The notes below the pieces were generated by a model. The model did not search any database, was not told the DNA's origin, and worked only from the letters and a program-made list of their open reading frames with translations. The translations under genes were made by a program, and so were the position numbers. Below are positions 47,501 to 54,500 of a DNA stretch of 64,000 bases, piece by piece; positions within the stretch are counted from its first letter, which is position 1, and each line of letters begins with the position of its first letter. The DNA comes from Cloacimonetes bacterium UBA5210. Its GTDB lineage: Bacteria; Cloacimonadota; Cloacimonadia; Cloacimonadales; Cloacimonadaceae. Where the stretch lies: positions 41,650 through 105,649 of the forward strand of contig DHVK01000032.1 of the NCBI GenBank assembly GCA_002412625.1, given 5' to 3'.

Positions 47501-50500
47501 GGGAAGCTAGCGCCACCAGCGAAGCGAGCTACAACATCACCGGAACCGTAGTGATCAACAGCCCCGTATTCACTCCTCCTGCCGGAACTTATACCTCTGC
47601 GCAGAACGTCGTGATCGGAACCACCAATCCTGCCGATGCCACCATCCGCTACACCCTGGATGGCAGCGAACCGCATGAAGGCTCCCCGCTCTACACGGCA
47701 GCGATTTCGCTTCCGCAAAACAGCACAACCACCATTCGCGTGAAAGCCTTTATGAATGAGTGGACCGAATCCACTACCTATCAAGCTACATACACCATCA
47801 CCGGTCAGGTGACGATGACCACACCGGTCTTCAGTCCTGCTCCGGATACATATACCTCGCCCATCGCGGTTACTCTGAACACCACCACAATACCAAGTGG
47901 TGCCGAAATCTACTACACCACCGATGGTAGCGATCCCAATGAAGGCTCGATGCTATACAGCGGCGTTCCGATCCAGATCAACGCAAACGAGGCGATGACC
48001 ATTCGCGCTCGCGCGTTCTATCAAGATTGGGTGCCCAGCATTATCCACTCCGGAAACTACTCTGTAACCGGAACCGCCGGCATTGTTGGCAACGTATTCA
48101 CACCCGAACCCGGATTGTACAATACAGCTCAGACTGTGGTGATCTCCACCAACACATATCCGCTCGGCGCAATAGTACGCTATACCACCGATGGCAGCGA
48201 ACCCGGCGCAGAATCTCCGATCTACGCCCCCAATACCCCGATCCAGCTTGGCTTGAACACCATAACGACCATCAATGCCAAGGTCTTTGCTCCCGGTTGG
48301 ATCAGCAGCCCCACCTACACCGGAATCTACAATATCACCGGTGCAGTAAGTGTTGCCGGCGTAACCCTCACACCCGCTCCCGGCGTGTATGCCACAGTGC
48401 AGAACGTGTTCTACAGCGGATTACCGCTGCCCAACGACGCAGTGCTGAGATACACCACAAACGGAGTTGATCCCATCGAGACCGACCCTGTGTTTAGTGC
48501 AGCCCTCACTCCTCCTTTGAACAGCACCCTGAACCTCAAGGTTCGTGCCTTCAAGGATGGCTGGATCCCCAGCGCAGTGATCGCCGGAACTTACACCTTC
48601 ACTGGCCAGGTAGCCCTTCCCGCAGCCATGTTCACTCCCGTTGCCGGAACCTACCAGACCGCTCAGACGATTACTCTGAACACAGCTACGGTTCCCACCG
48701 GTGCAACTCTGCGTTACACCACAAACGGCACCGAACCCACCCTGCAATCCCCGGCTTACACCGGACCGATCTCACTGCCTCTGGGCAGCGGAATCACCCA
48801 GATTCGCGTTCGCGGATTCCTGGAAGGATGGACCCCCAGTGCCACTGTGAGTGCCACGTACAACATCACCGGCATGGTAACATTCAATACACCGGTATTT
48901 ACCCCCGCCGCCGGAACCTATGCCACCGCGCTTCAGATTTCGGTGAACGCAACCAGTCCGGCTGATGCCGTAACCCGCTATACCACTGATGGAAGCGAGC
49001 CTACGGCAAGTTCCCCTGTGCTCAGCGGAACGATCAACCTGAATACCCTGAATACCACACATACCGTCAAGGTGAAGGCCTTCAAGGCAGATTGGACGGC
49101 AAGTGCCACCCAAACCGCGGTCTATGTACTCACCGGACAGGCAGCAATTGCCGCTCCGCAGTTCAGCCCCGCTCCCGGCACTTATACCACTGCCCAAACT
49201 GTTAGCATCAATGCCACAGTCACTCCGTCCAACGCCACCATCCGTTACACCCTGGATGGTAGCGATCCCACTGCCTCTTCACCCATCTATAGCGCTCCGA
49301 TCGAGATTGCGCTAAACAGCAATGTAACCATTCGTGCCCGTGCCTTCGCGGCAAACTGGACCCCGAGTGATGTGTATGTAGGCAACTACAAGGTTACCGG
49401 TCAGGTGGCATTTGATGCCAGCCCGATCTTCAGCCCTGCAGCAGGTACCTACACCAGCGCTCAGGTTATCACCATCAGCCAGCCCAATCCCGCCGGCGCC
49501 ACTGTCCGCTATACTCTTGACGGTAGCGATCCGGATGAAGATTCCGCCATCTACAGCTCCGGAATCTCTCTGCCGCTGGATAGCATGACCACGATCAAAA
49601 TCAAAGCCTGGGCAAGCGATTGGATCGCCAGCGATGTTCACGAAGCCGCTTATACCATCACCGGTCAGGTAAGCCTCAGTGGAACCCTGTTCAGCCCGGA
49701 ACCCGGTCTGTACACCGAGGCTCAGGATGTAATGGTGAGCGCGGACATCTATCCCACAACCGCTACCATTCACTACACCATTGATGGCAGCACACCCACC
49801 CAAGATTCCCCGGTTTATACTGCCGGCATGACCATCAACATACCGTTGAACACCCAAAACTTCAGTCTGAAGATCAGGGCATTTGCGGATGATTGGCTTG
49901 CCAGCCCCATATACACCGCCGATTACAGAGTGACCGGAACTGTTCAACTGGCTGATGCTATATTCAGTCCTGTTCCGGGAACTTACACCACGGCTCAAAA
50001 TATCACTCTGGCAGCACCTGTCTTGCCTACCGATGCCATGCTTCGCTACACCACTGATGGCAGCGATCCCACGGCCCAATCCCCGGCATACACTGCTCCC
50101 ATTGCGATCCCCACAAACTCCGAAAACTTCGTGTTGAAAGTGAAAGGCTTCAGTGATGGTTGGATATCCTCCGCTGTGATTACCGGAATCTACAAGGTGA
50201 CCGGAACCCTCAGTGAACCGGAATTCAATTATCCTTCCGCCATGTACGCGGCACCGCTGGAAGTAACCATATCCTCAAATCCCGGAATTGCCAACGTCAG
50301 CATTTACTACACCACTGACGGCAGCGAACCTACCCAGGCTTCCATGCTCTATACTGAAGCCATCGAAGTTCCCGCCTTTGCGCAGAACTTCACCATCCGG
50401 GCCAGAGCCTACAGACAGGATTGGATCACCAGCGGCATCAGCCAAGCTGTTTACTCCGTGTTGCTGCTGCCCATGAATGTGCGCACCATTGCCTACGAAG

Positions 50501-51060
50501 GTTATGTAAGAGTATTGTGGAACAACCCGTCCGTCCGTGCCCTGGAAGGCTTCAATGTGTACCGCCAGGCTTCGAACGAAACCTCATTCCGCAAACTTAA
50601 CGATACGCTTATCCCCGTTACGCAGATGATTGGCAACGATCACTACTACGATGATTACGAGGTAAGCAACAATATGAGCTATCAATACTACGTAAAAGCT
50701 GTTTATAACGGCGTTGAGAGTAATGCCAGCGATATCACGATTGCCGAATATCAGAGCGCGGAACTGGTGGTTACCGAAAACACCAGAGCATACCCGAACC
50801 CAGCTGAAACCGGCACCACGATTCAGATCCGGCTCTCTCGCAACGACAACGTTCAAATTACTGTCAGCATCTTCGATTTTGCCGGCAAGAAGGTCCGCAC
50901 CCTTACGGGGGCAAACCTGAATACCAACCTCGTAGAGATCCCCTGGGATCTGAAAAACGACAGCGGTACAAAGGTTGCCCGCGGTACCTACTTTGCCCGC
51001 ATCCAGGCTACTGACAGTGCCAAACGATCCGAAAAAGTCATCAAAATCTCGGTGAAGTAA
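38572..51060 (+). CDS. Giant secreted repeat protein (about 41 CHB_HEX_C-like modules) with T9SS-like sorting domain
   Basis: A 4162-residue exported protein (signal peptide MKKIFFVFVILMSVMLLRG). Residues about 20-400 are Ig-, cadherin- or PKD-like domains (GYYTLTLKVRDRADNSG). From about 410 to 3960 I count about 41 modules of about 85 residues with the core pattern I-R-Y-T-x-D-G-S-x-P ... Y-x-x-P-I ... T-x-I-x-A-x-A, joined by YTITGQV-like linkers. This is the chitobiase/beta-hexosaminidase C-terminal type (CHB_HEX_C_1). N-terminal modules are divergent and C-terminal ones very regular. A fibronectin-like domain (about 3966-4060) and a FlgD/type A-like sorting domain (AYPNPAETG, VSIFDFAGKKV, ARGTYFARI, final KVIKISVK) end the protein. 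No catalytic domain was seen, so a surface stalk or adhesin is likely. AGGAG precedes the ATG; PorV-like and PorE-like genes follow 10 and 11 bases apart. Confidence 0.93.
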   Translation: MKKIFFVFVILMSVMLLRGQPLDVRQLSEKDFTPEMIEVIRQQNSSTRTGWSFNYSDIPHVMPVNADDFVQGNTPWIKDFAADINNYTAGDAIHFYWSNSERFEIETVPGNPSQLKFTTINQLWWGEETIAITINDEPLSPGEMGAATWLFSVRVKNVLDAPIFNFPNVEADIPDGYIFTTPEDTPFTVNFIGTMPGSTLPYIESVDNLNSPTAIQLFITPTSPTVSYTQANSGAGLGTSVTFIPPSNVWGAHEDYTFLLTAKDRSYGLISSRTIKVRVTQVNDPPEIQSVKVDTLEVIAMSEIGPFGQGQNVAFEAVGFDMDGDTVFYSWILDGEFGSTEIGTSAAFNYTFNTPGYYTLTLKVRDRADNSGFEVSQSWDVTVSPLGPQFDPWADQGPFSQDINVVITAPGTEVEGIYYSLDGPTGPWTLYQTPVHIPLQTNPPAAYSQTLWAYYVPLSGPDSVVNHQTYQMTGTVQTPVFSHASGRYLPNNPDASIGSNFRLQLSTVPADATIEYSADGGATWLPYDASAGIQIPTQSAASFVARAAKAGWVSSSTTAVHNYVINDKVVFANPMNTTVPVVDADGNYCVCFGDSVQVNFAGIISTPADAIIRYSIEPLGLPGMAQVYTYDPALGEPFTLYILASSTIRWWAEYTDPALDATVAEWFDSNVYSFDYPVLNRTRMLFWENGTVFDPIPKSLPTDLYDNAIDIAINTAVEPNVYPSAEIWYQYQTDDMAPAFSDSLLYTGPIHADRDIIIRAWATALPPFTTLPSIIHEGVYSITGTLPVPLVAHTSPPGDVYTSPWAAIGGEHTYEENVVLSLQMPPGDRWANAEIYYTLDGGDSYVPYTAPFELNMGHYQFNAYATLDNWITSPISDPADYFVKFLPPVTFTTNDGPLQIPDPAIALSEHYQQIQVSLFTYDAAEIRYTLDGSVPTPASPLYSGPITFGSDPLIAAEEYVLKAIAVKPGWVDSEPITWTFKLVPTLFNPVFEPAATNHPLPIMVSIVADLNLAPYQIYYLEDPTGTDIPGPDNGTLYTGAFPVDTSRVIAARVYKDGFRPSEVVYKAYQIANTIGDIVFNPAEGTYTSAISVGLSSVPPEAIISYSFDNLNWEPYSGLINLPLGTEQTIYAKAEMGGSETKFGQADYTILQIPEISPLQTEYAAGESIDITISAPVGNLYYSIDGAPAVLGISPVVLSDISTNTTVEAWAENDGVETARITRTYIFNSALVPPVANVVSGTYYETFNVVLSHPQNADIYFSEDNISFSLYAGQELSITENQNLWAYAVRDNYPNSIVREWNYLLKVRNPQATLASGEYAGAREVSFSVNTPGAELIYNTSSALLPIEEWLEYDGSPIPITESTTFWVLGTKNNWLSSEPMTFNYIINGAVAQVAFTPAAGTRFAEHTVSLSTVTPDATIYYSTDDSVPTMVYGAPIPVDENTLIRAFATKTNWLASTESSAQYYLKVSPINDGGIASIHYDSFSVSLSTPTPGTEIYYTLGGGTPDILYTDSILITESSTLRAVARRIGMDWLDSDLYERGFVINQRVAAPTFDPDGGLFMVSPVEVEINTSTADAQIFYRTSVNGAWLPYDAVLEITETTLIQAKAVKDGWVDSEISSTWFIIELPVTPQVATPEFSPVPGTYNVPQSVVITSTAGATIYYTTDGNDPTVDSSVYDDEPILVNENTTIKAFARLDGHTDSELATGEYIIAPDQVLNPIVFPASGTFTEPFTVAIFNTTAGATLQYQLNDETVLWTDYDPAEPIYITESTTLRVRAIKDLMFDSEVVERIYTVTGSIAMGAADMPSGIYHNGIMVSFGATNPVAAEIRYTLDGTEPTLSSMLYTAPIAIDAMETSEVMLKARAFLDDWNPSQTLTYTYNFHVAPIVFSPAGGNYSTPQTVVLSSLTDDAVIYFTVDGSVPDAETGTLYTEAIAISGNTTLRARGYNDPYVPTPVASATYAFDYPQVASPVFTPGSTTSTTPLEIEISTSTPDAVIYYTTDGSDPTQASTQYSAAITVPLNSTMFLRARAYRTDWLPSSIVSATYTVTGQVAGVTFNPAGGTYTNAQLVVLSSTTTGASIRYTTDGSEPSETEGTIYTTPISVNASMTIKAIAYRSDWDSSSVNSEDYIITGSIAMGAADMPSGIYHNGIMVSFGATNPVAAEIRYTLDGTEPTLGSMLYTAPIAIDAMETSEVMLKAKAFLDGWNASQTVTYNYTFRAASVQFDPAGGTYTAVQQVGLISDTIGASIYYTLDGSAPTEDSTPYTGPITVATNTVIRARAYNGVYLASPITSATYAIDLSQFVVANPIFSPASTNSFTPLSVTIATDTEGASIRYTTNGMDPSSDYGTVYTGVINVPLNTTMFIKAIAYMEGWTSSAVVAAYYNVTGTVAEVTFNHDSGIYTGALDVELSSATEGATIRYTTDGSDPTALSNVYNRPISLSSGTTTIKAMAFRSGWQASGITSETYTITGSVAFNQPIFSPAGGTYGNGQSVTIANPVPASALVYYTLDGSVPDPMNPNTYLYTAGDVINITGDTTINAIAVLDGWNTSEMVSATYAFRADAPLFSVAGGWYETAQTVALSTPTVGASIRYTLDGSTPSATNGMDYSGPIYINVNRSIKAYAYKVGYQNSAVITQTYAIGEYVPVVATPVFNVESGIYQSPQTVTIDVATSGATIRYTTDGSDPSETYGSIYTGSISVSSNMSLKAIAYRTDWQTSQIAVANYVITGTVAAVQFNPGSGTYTTAQTVVLTSATEGAYFYYTTDGSDPSPVNGTLYTTGIYVPLNSSVTIRARAYKENWTPSVIGSASYTITGQVFIADPVFSLIPGTYTSAQTLSLGTADPSDAEIRYTTDGSDPSLATSAYLVYNPANPINLELGAVRTIRVSAHKANWVTSPVYTAIYNMTGTVVLPSDMFTPVAGTYPNPQTVTLDTNTYPAGAMLRYTLNGGEPTEASPAYNPQTGIAINGSATLRVKGFMPGWEASATSEASYNITGTVVINSPVFTPPAGTYTSAQNVVIGTTNPADATIRYTLDGSEPHEGSPLYTAAISLPQNSTTTIRVKAFMNEWTESTTYQATYTITGQVTMTTPVFSPAPDTYTSPIAVTLNTTTIPSGAEIYYTTDGSDPNEGSMLYSGVPIQINANEAMTIRARAFYQDWVPSIIHSGNYSVTGTAGIVGNVFTPEPGLYNTAQTVVISTNTYPLGAIVRYTTDGSEPGAESPIYAPNTPIQLGLNTITTINAKVFAPGWISSPTYTGIYNITGAVSVAGVTLTPAPGVYATVQNVFYSGLPLPNDAVLRYTTNGVDPIETDPVFSAALTPPLNSTLNLKVRAFKDGWIPSAVIAGTYTFTGQVALPAAMFTPVAGTYQTAQTITLNTATVPTGATLRYTTNGTEPTLQSPAYTGPISLPLGSGITQIRVRGFLEGWTPSATVSATYNITGMVTFNTPVFTPAAGTYATALQISVNATSPADAVTRYTTDGSEPTASSPVLSGTINLNTLNTTHTVKVKAFKADWTASATQTAVYVLTGQAAIAAPQFSPAPGTYTTAQTVSINATVTPSNATIRYTLDGSDPTASSPIYSAPIEIALNSNVTIRARAFAANWTPSDVYVGNYKVTGQVAFDASPIFSPAAGTYTSAQVITISQPNPAGATVRYTLDGSDPDEDSAIYSSGISLPLDSMTTIKIKAWASDWIASDVHEAAYTITGQVSLSGTLFSPEPGLYTEAQDVMVSADIYPTTATIHYTIDGSTPTQDSPVYTAGMTINIPLNTQNFSLKIRAFADDWLASPIYTADYRVTGTVQLADAIFSPVPGTYTTAQNITLAAPVLPTDAMLRYTTDGSDPTAQSPAYTAPIAIPTNSENFVLKVKGFSDGWISSAVITGIYKVTGTLSEPEFNYPSAMYAAPLEVTISSNPGIANVSIYYTTDGSEPTQASMLYTEAIEVPAFAQNFTIRARAYRQDWITSGISQAVYSVLLLPMNVRTIAYEGYVRVLWNNPSVRALEGFNVYRQASNETSFRKLNDTLIPVTQMIGNDHYYDDYEVSNNMSYQYYVKAVYNGVESNASDITIAEYQSAELVVTENTRAYPNPAETGTTIQIRLSRNDNVQITVSIFDFAGKKVRTLTGANLNTNLVEIPWDLKNDSGTKVARGTYFARIQATDSAKRSEKVIKISVK
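43949..44177 (+). repeat. Near-identical internal repeat, copy A
   Basis: A 229-base segment of the giant gene encoding a CHB_HEX_C module that begins TGSIAMGAADMPSG. It differs from copy B (44957-45185), exactly 1008 bases downstream, at only five positions, while other modules differ widely at the DNA level. Confidence 0.95.
44957..45185 (+). repeat. Near-identical internal repeat, copy B
   Basis: Partner of 43949-44177 at an offset of 1008 bases (336 codons, about four modules). The five differences include silent (AAC/AAT) and conservative changes (Arg/Lys, Asp/Gly, Ser/Gly). This indicates recent duplication or gene conversion inside the array. Confidence 0.95.
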
Positions 51061-51070
51061 GGAGGCTAAG

Positions 51071-52039
51071 ATGAAAACCATGAACAACAATATCCTGCTG
51101 AAACTTGTGGCACTCTCCTGCCTCATGATCCTGGCACTCCCGATTTTTGCCGGGGATGTAAATAACGCCGCCGCCGCCTATATCCGTATGGGTATAGGCG
51201 CGCGGGTGATTGCAATGGGTGAAGCCGGAACCGCTACTGCCAAGGACGTAACCGCGGCATATTGGAACCCGGCAGGGCTCACATATCTGAAAGATATCGA
51301 GTTTGCTACCACCTACGCCCTCGGTATGGGCTACGACCGCACCTACCAACATGCCGCGATCGCCAAACGCTTCGGCTTTGGTGTGATGGCGTTCAGTTGG
51401 GTAAACGCGGGAGTTACCGATATCATCGGCACAGATGTGAACAACAACGATACCGGAGTGTTTAACGACAGCGAAAACAACCTCGCGATCAGCTATGCAA
51501 ACCGTCACAAACAGCTCAGCTACGGCCTGACCCCCAAGCTCTACACCTCGTCTATTGCAGGCGATACAGAGATTGGGTTTGGCCTTGATCTGGGTGCTAA
51601 GTACGACATCAATCAATATCTGGAAGCCGGGATAATGCTGCGGGACATCTACGGAACTCTCGCGGACGACAGGATCCCTTACCAGGTGCAGGCCGGCGTG
51701 ACCGCCTACCCCTTCCTTGGGGTGACCATCGCTGCCGATCTGCATTATGAACAGTCCGAAAACCCCTACCTGATCTTCGGTGCCGAATACTGGACTACAG
51801 TGGGCAGAGATCCTGAAGCTGATTCCAAACTCTCGGTGATCGACGTTCAAGAACGCAATGCCTGGGCTGATTTGTTCTCGAACTTCCAGACCGGTTTGCG
51901 CGTTGGGTTCAACGACAATCGTTTCTCCGCCGGAGCGGGTATCCGTTTCCGCAATTTCCAGATCGATTATGCATACCGCGTCGGTAATCACGATATCTTT
52001 GGCGATGATCATCTGCTTGGCCTGATCCTCAGATTCTGA
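51071..52039 (+). CDS. PorV/PorQ-like outer-membrane beta-barrel protein
   Basis: A 322-residue exported barrel. Just after the signal peptide (ending LALPIFA) comes the family signature RMGIGARVIAMGEAGTATA ... AAYWNPAGLTYL, typical of PorV/PorQ and UPF0164 proteins, and the chain ends LILRF with a C-terminal Phe. In Bacteroidota PorV carries T9SS cargo from the translocon to the attachment complex. GGAGG lies six bases ahead of the ATG, 10 bases after the giant gene's stop, so the two are very probably co-expressed. The cargo link is inference from the sorting domain and gene order. FadL-like transport is an alternative. Confidence 0.88.
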   Translation: MKTMNNNILLKLVALSCLMILALPIFAGDVNNAAAAYIRMGIGARVIAMGEAGTATAKDVTAAYWNPAGLTYLKDIEFATTYALGMGYDRTYQHAAIAKRFGFGVMAFSWVNAGVTDIIGTDVNNNDTGVFNDSENNLAISYANRHKQLSYGLTPKLYTSSIAGDTEIGFGLDLGAKYDINQYLEAGIMLRDIYGTLADDRIPYQVQAGVTAYPFLGVTIAADLHYEQSENPYLIFGAEYWTTVGRDPEADSKLSVIDVQERNAWADLFSNFQTGLRVGFNDNRFSAGAGIRFRNFQIDYAYRVGNHDIFGDDHLLGLILRF

Positions 52040-52050
52040 GGAGGTTGAAG

Positions 52051-53916
52051 ATGACTAATCTACACAACGCCATAAGACTGCTGATCCTGATTGCAATGCT
52101 TTCAGGAATAGGGATGCTCTGTGCTATTGGCCTGCAGGGCGAACGCTATGCGATCAGCGGAATCGAATATTACCACCGGGGAGATTATGATACTGCGATT
52201 CGGGATTTTATTGCAGCGGACCGTGCTGCTAACTCCAGGGTGCCGAAGTATCACTTCTGGTTGGGACGCCTGCACATTGCAAAAAATGACATCCCCAATG
52301 CCACCGCCTGGCTGAATCGCTACCTTGATAGCGGTGATGCAGAGTATCGCCAAGAAACTAAGGATTATCTGAAAATCCTGGGTCGCCAAAGCCGGATCTT
52401 CGATATGGTCCACATGCGAAACATGCCCCGATACTTGCAAAGCCGAAATTCAGACTACAGTGCCATTGTCAGCCCGGATGGAAAACATCTGTACTACACT
52501 TCGCTTAGCCCTGCCCGCACAGAAAAGGAAAACATCTGGCGCAGCGAACGCCTGGCAACCGGATGGGGCAGAGCCTACGAAGTGACCGAACTGAATACGG
52601 ATAAGAATGAAGCAATCGGCTCTTTTTCCAAAGACGGCCAGATTGCATATCTATCAGGAAACTACAAGCGTGGACAGATAGATGGTGATATCTATCAATC
52701 GGTTTGGACCGGAAACAGATGGGGATCTCCGCAGGCTATTGAGGAAGTAAACTCTCCCGCAGTGGAAGCCCACCCCTATGTGTTCAACGATGAACTGATG
52801 TTCTTCACTTCTTCCAGAGAAGGCGGGTATGGCGGAACAGACATCTGGGTCAGCGAAAAACAATTTGGCACCTGGAGCGAACCAGTAAACTTGGGTCCCA
52901 ATGTGAATAGCCCCGGAAACGAACAAACTCCATTCCTGTCTTATGATGGCAGAACCCTGTTCTTTGCCTCGAACCATCATCCCGGATTCGGAGGATACGA
53001 TCTCTTCAAAGTGGTGAGAATCGGCTCCGGATTGCAGAACTGGTCGATTCCCGAAAACCTCGGCTTGCCGATCAATTCGATCCGCAACGACCGGGCTTTC
53101 TTCCACATCCCCGCCACAAACGAAGCTATGTTCAGCACAGATCGTGAAGCGGATGGCTTCGAAAAACTGGCCATACTGAATCTCGTCTATACTTCTCCTT
53201 CATCCTATGTGATTCTTGATAAAGATGGAAACGAAGTGGTTGTGATTATCACTCCCGATGGCGATATCCCCGAAGGCCAGGAACCTGTTGTAGAAGTGGT
53301 AAAACCCCTCTATGCCAAGGTCATGGGCAGACTCACCGATCAGGATGGCAATCCGCTATCCGGAGAAATCGAATTCACCACTCGGATCAACGACGGGGTA
53401 TATCGTGATGTAGCTTTTGCCGATGCAGATGGCTATTACGAGATCGAACTCCCGGTTTCTGATACCTTCACCGTGATCGTGAACAAAGAGGCCTATATGC
53501 TCTACACGGAAGATTTCACCTTCAGCAGTGGCGAGGATATGAAACTCAACATCATCCTGCAGGAATTGGAATTGGATAAGGTCTTTGTATTCCGAAACAT
53601 CCTCTTCGAGTTTGATAAAGCCGTGTTAAGAACCGAGAGCTTTGCCGTGCTGGACGAAATCGTGCTTACTATGCTGAACAACAGTTGGCTGAAGCTTGAT
53701 ATCGCCGGACACACCTGCAACATGGGCAGCAATGCCTATAACCTGAAACTCTCCAAAGCGCGCGCTGCAGCGGTAAATGAATATCTGGTGTCCAAAGGCA
53801 TCGAAGCTGATCGCCTGACCCATACCGGATTGGGCGAAGAACATCCGTTGAACGACAACGCTACGATCGCGAAACGTCAGCAGAACCGCCGTGTGGAATT
53901 CACAGTAACAAAATAA
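52051..53916 (+). CDS. PorE-like protein: TPR, PD40 propeller, CRD-like domain and OmpA C-terminus
   Basis: ATG at 52051 has GAGGAGG six bases upstream and is preferred over a TTG two codons earlier. The 621-residue protein has an N-terminal signal segment (LLILIAMLSGIGMLC) and TPR-like helices (about 25-110). A WD40/PD40 propeller (about 140-390) has repeats such as FTSSREGGYGGTDIWVS and FFASNHHPGFGGYDLFK. A carboxypeptidase-regulatory-like domain (about 415-500) includes VMGRLTDQDGNPLSGEI. An OmpA-type peptidoglycan-binding domain ends the chain (FEFDKAVLRTESFAVLDEI, LSKARAAAVNEYLVSKGI, RQQNRRVEF). This order matches PorE, which anchors the T9SS to peptidoglycan. It lies 11 bases after the PorV-like gene and ends the operon. 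Confidence 0.9.
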   Translation: MTNLHNAIRLLILIAMLSGIGMLCAIGLQGERYAISGIEYYHRGDYDTAIRDFIAADRAANSRVPKYHFWLGRLHIAKNDIPNATAWLNRYLDSGDAEYRQETKDYLKILGRQSRIFDMVHMRNMPRYLQSRNSDYSAIVSPDGKHLYYTSLSPARTEKENIWRSERLATGWGRAYEVTELNTDKNEAIGSFSKDGQIAYLSGNYKRGQIDGDIYQSVWTGNRWGSPQAIEEVNSPAVEAHPYVFNDELMFFTSSREGGYGGTDIWVSEKQFGTWSEPVNLGPNVNSPGNEQTPFLSYDGRTLFFASNHHPGFGGYDLFKVVRIGSGLQNWSIPENLGLPINSIRNDRAFFHIPATNEAMFSTDREADGFEKLAILNLVYTSPSSYVILDKDGNEVVVIITPDGDIPEGQEPVVEVVKPLYAKVMGRLTDQDGNPLSGEIEFTTRINDGVYRDVAFADADGYYEIELPVSDTFTVIVNKEAYMLYTEDFTFSSGEDMKLNIILQELELDKVFVFRNILFEFDKAVLRTESFAVLDEIVLTMLNNSWLKLDIAGHTCNMGSNAYNLKLSKARAAAVNEYLVSKGIEADRLTHTGLGEEHPLNDNATIAKRQQNRRVEFTVTK

Positions 53917-53938
53917 ACCATAGTTAGATACCAAATAC

Positions 53939-53973
53939 AGGCCGGAACAGATTTTCGCTGCTCCGGCCTTTTT
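53939..53973 (+). terminator. Intrinsic terminator of the giant protein-PorV-PorE operon
   Basis: AGGCCGGA / TCCGGCCT pair and the inner CAG/CTG step extends the stem; a T-run of five overlaps its end. It starts 23 bases after the PorE-like stop and is the first terminator after 38572. Confidence 0.92.
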
Positions 53974-54017
53974 GCGATCCCGGATTGAAGCATGCAGATG
54001 CCAGGTCTAAACTCACC

Positions 54018-54240
54018 AGCGGATCGGAATCCTCCGCTACGATATCCCGTAACATAGCTTTCCGAAGCTACGATATCCTGTAACGTAGCTTTCCGAAGCT
54101 ACGATTCTACCATTCGGAGGATCGGAATCCTCCGCTACGATATCCTGTAACGTAGCTTTCCGAAGCTACGAGCCCCTGTAACGTAGCTTTCTGAAGCTAC
54201 GATTCCACCATTCGGAGGATCGGAATCCTCCGCTACGGGG
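54018..54240. repeat. 98-base tandem array of nested palindromes
   Basis: Two full units (54021-54118 and 54119-54216, about seven differences) and a partial third. Each unit holds one A hairpin (CGGAGGATCGGAATCCTCCG at 54115-54134 and 54213-54232, with a shortened copy at 54018) and two B hairpins (CGTAGCTTTCCGAAGCTACG at 54084-54103 and 54151-54170; variants at 54053 and 54182). B hairpins are spaced alternately 31 and 67 bases. There is no coding capacity. It lies between the PorE-like gene and gyrB. Confidence 0.93.
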
Positions 54241-54298
54241 GAAAGCTCCGCTACTGTGGGTCAGTGCTGCCTCAAGATACTACCCATTTCTGAACCTG

Positions 54299-54352
54299 AG
54301 CTCAAGCTGTAATCAAGGAGTAATGATAGCAGGAAAACGGCATAAAATCAGC
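54299..54352 (-). repeat. Dispersed palindrome, divergent copy 4
   Basis: Read on the minus strand it starts GCTGATTTTATGCCG, has TCCTGCTAT in the middle and ends CCTTGATTACAGCTTGAGC. It matches the other copies at both ends and in the central TGCTAT but is shorter by about ten bases. Confidence 0.5.
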
Positions 54353-54500
54353 ATAAATCAGGTTTATGCATTTGGAGTTCATCTGAGCTTGCGTATCTTT
54401 ATGATTAACAATATTATATACGGTCAAATGGAATCAAAAAACAGGGGTGGAAACCATGCCTTGCCTGATTCCAAACCACCATTTAAATACTTACAACAGA

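Noticed and set aside
46330..47784. A 484-codon open frame on the minus strand
   Set aside because: It runs opposite the repeat array of the giant protein. It is Gly/Ser/His-rich, matches no family and exists because the repeats avoid stops in that frame.
54018..54240. A CRISPR array
   Set aside because: Units are palindromic and the sequences between hairpins are themselves repeated, so there are no unique spacers, and no cas gene is near.
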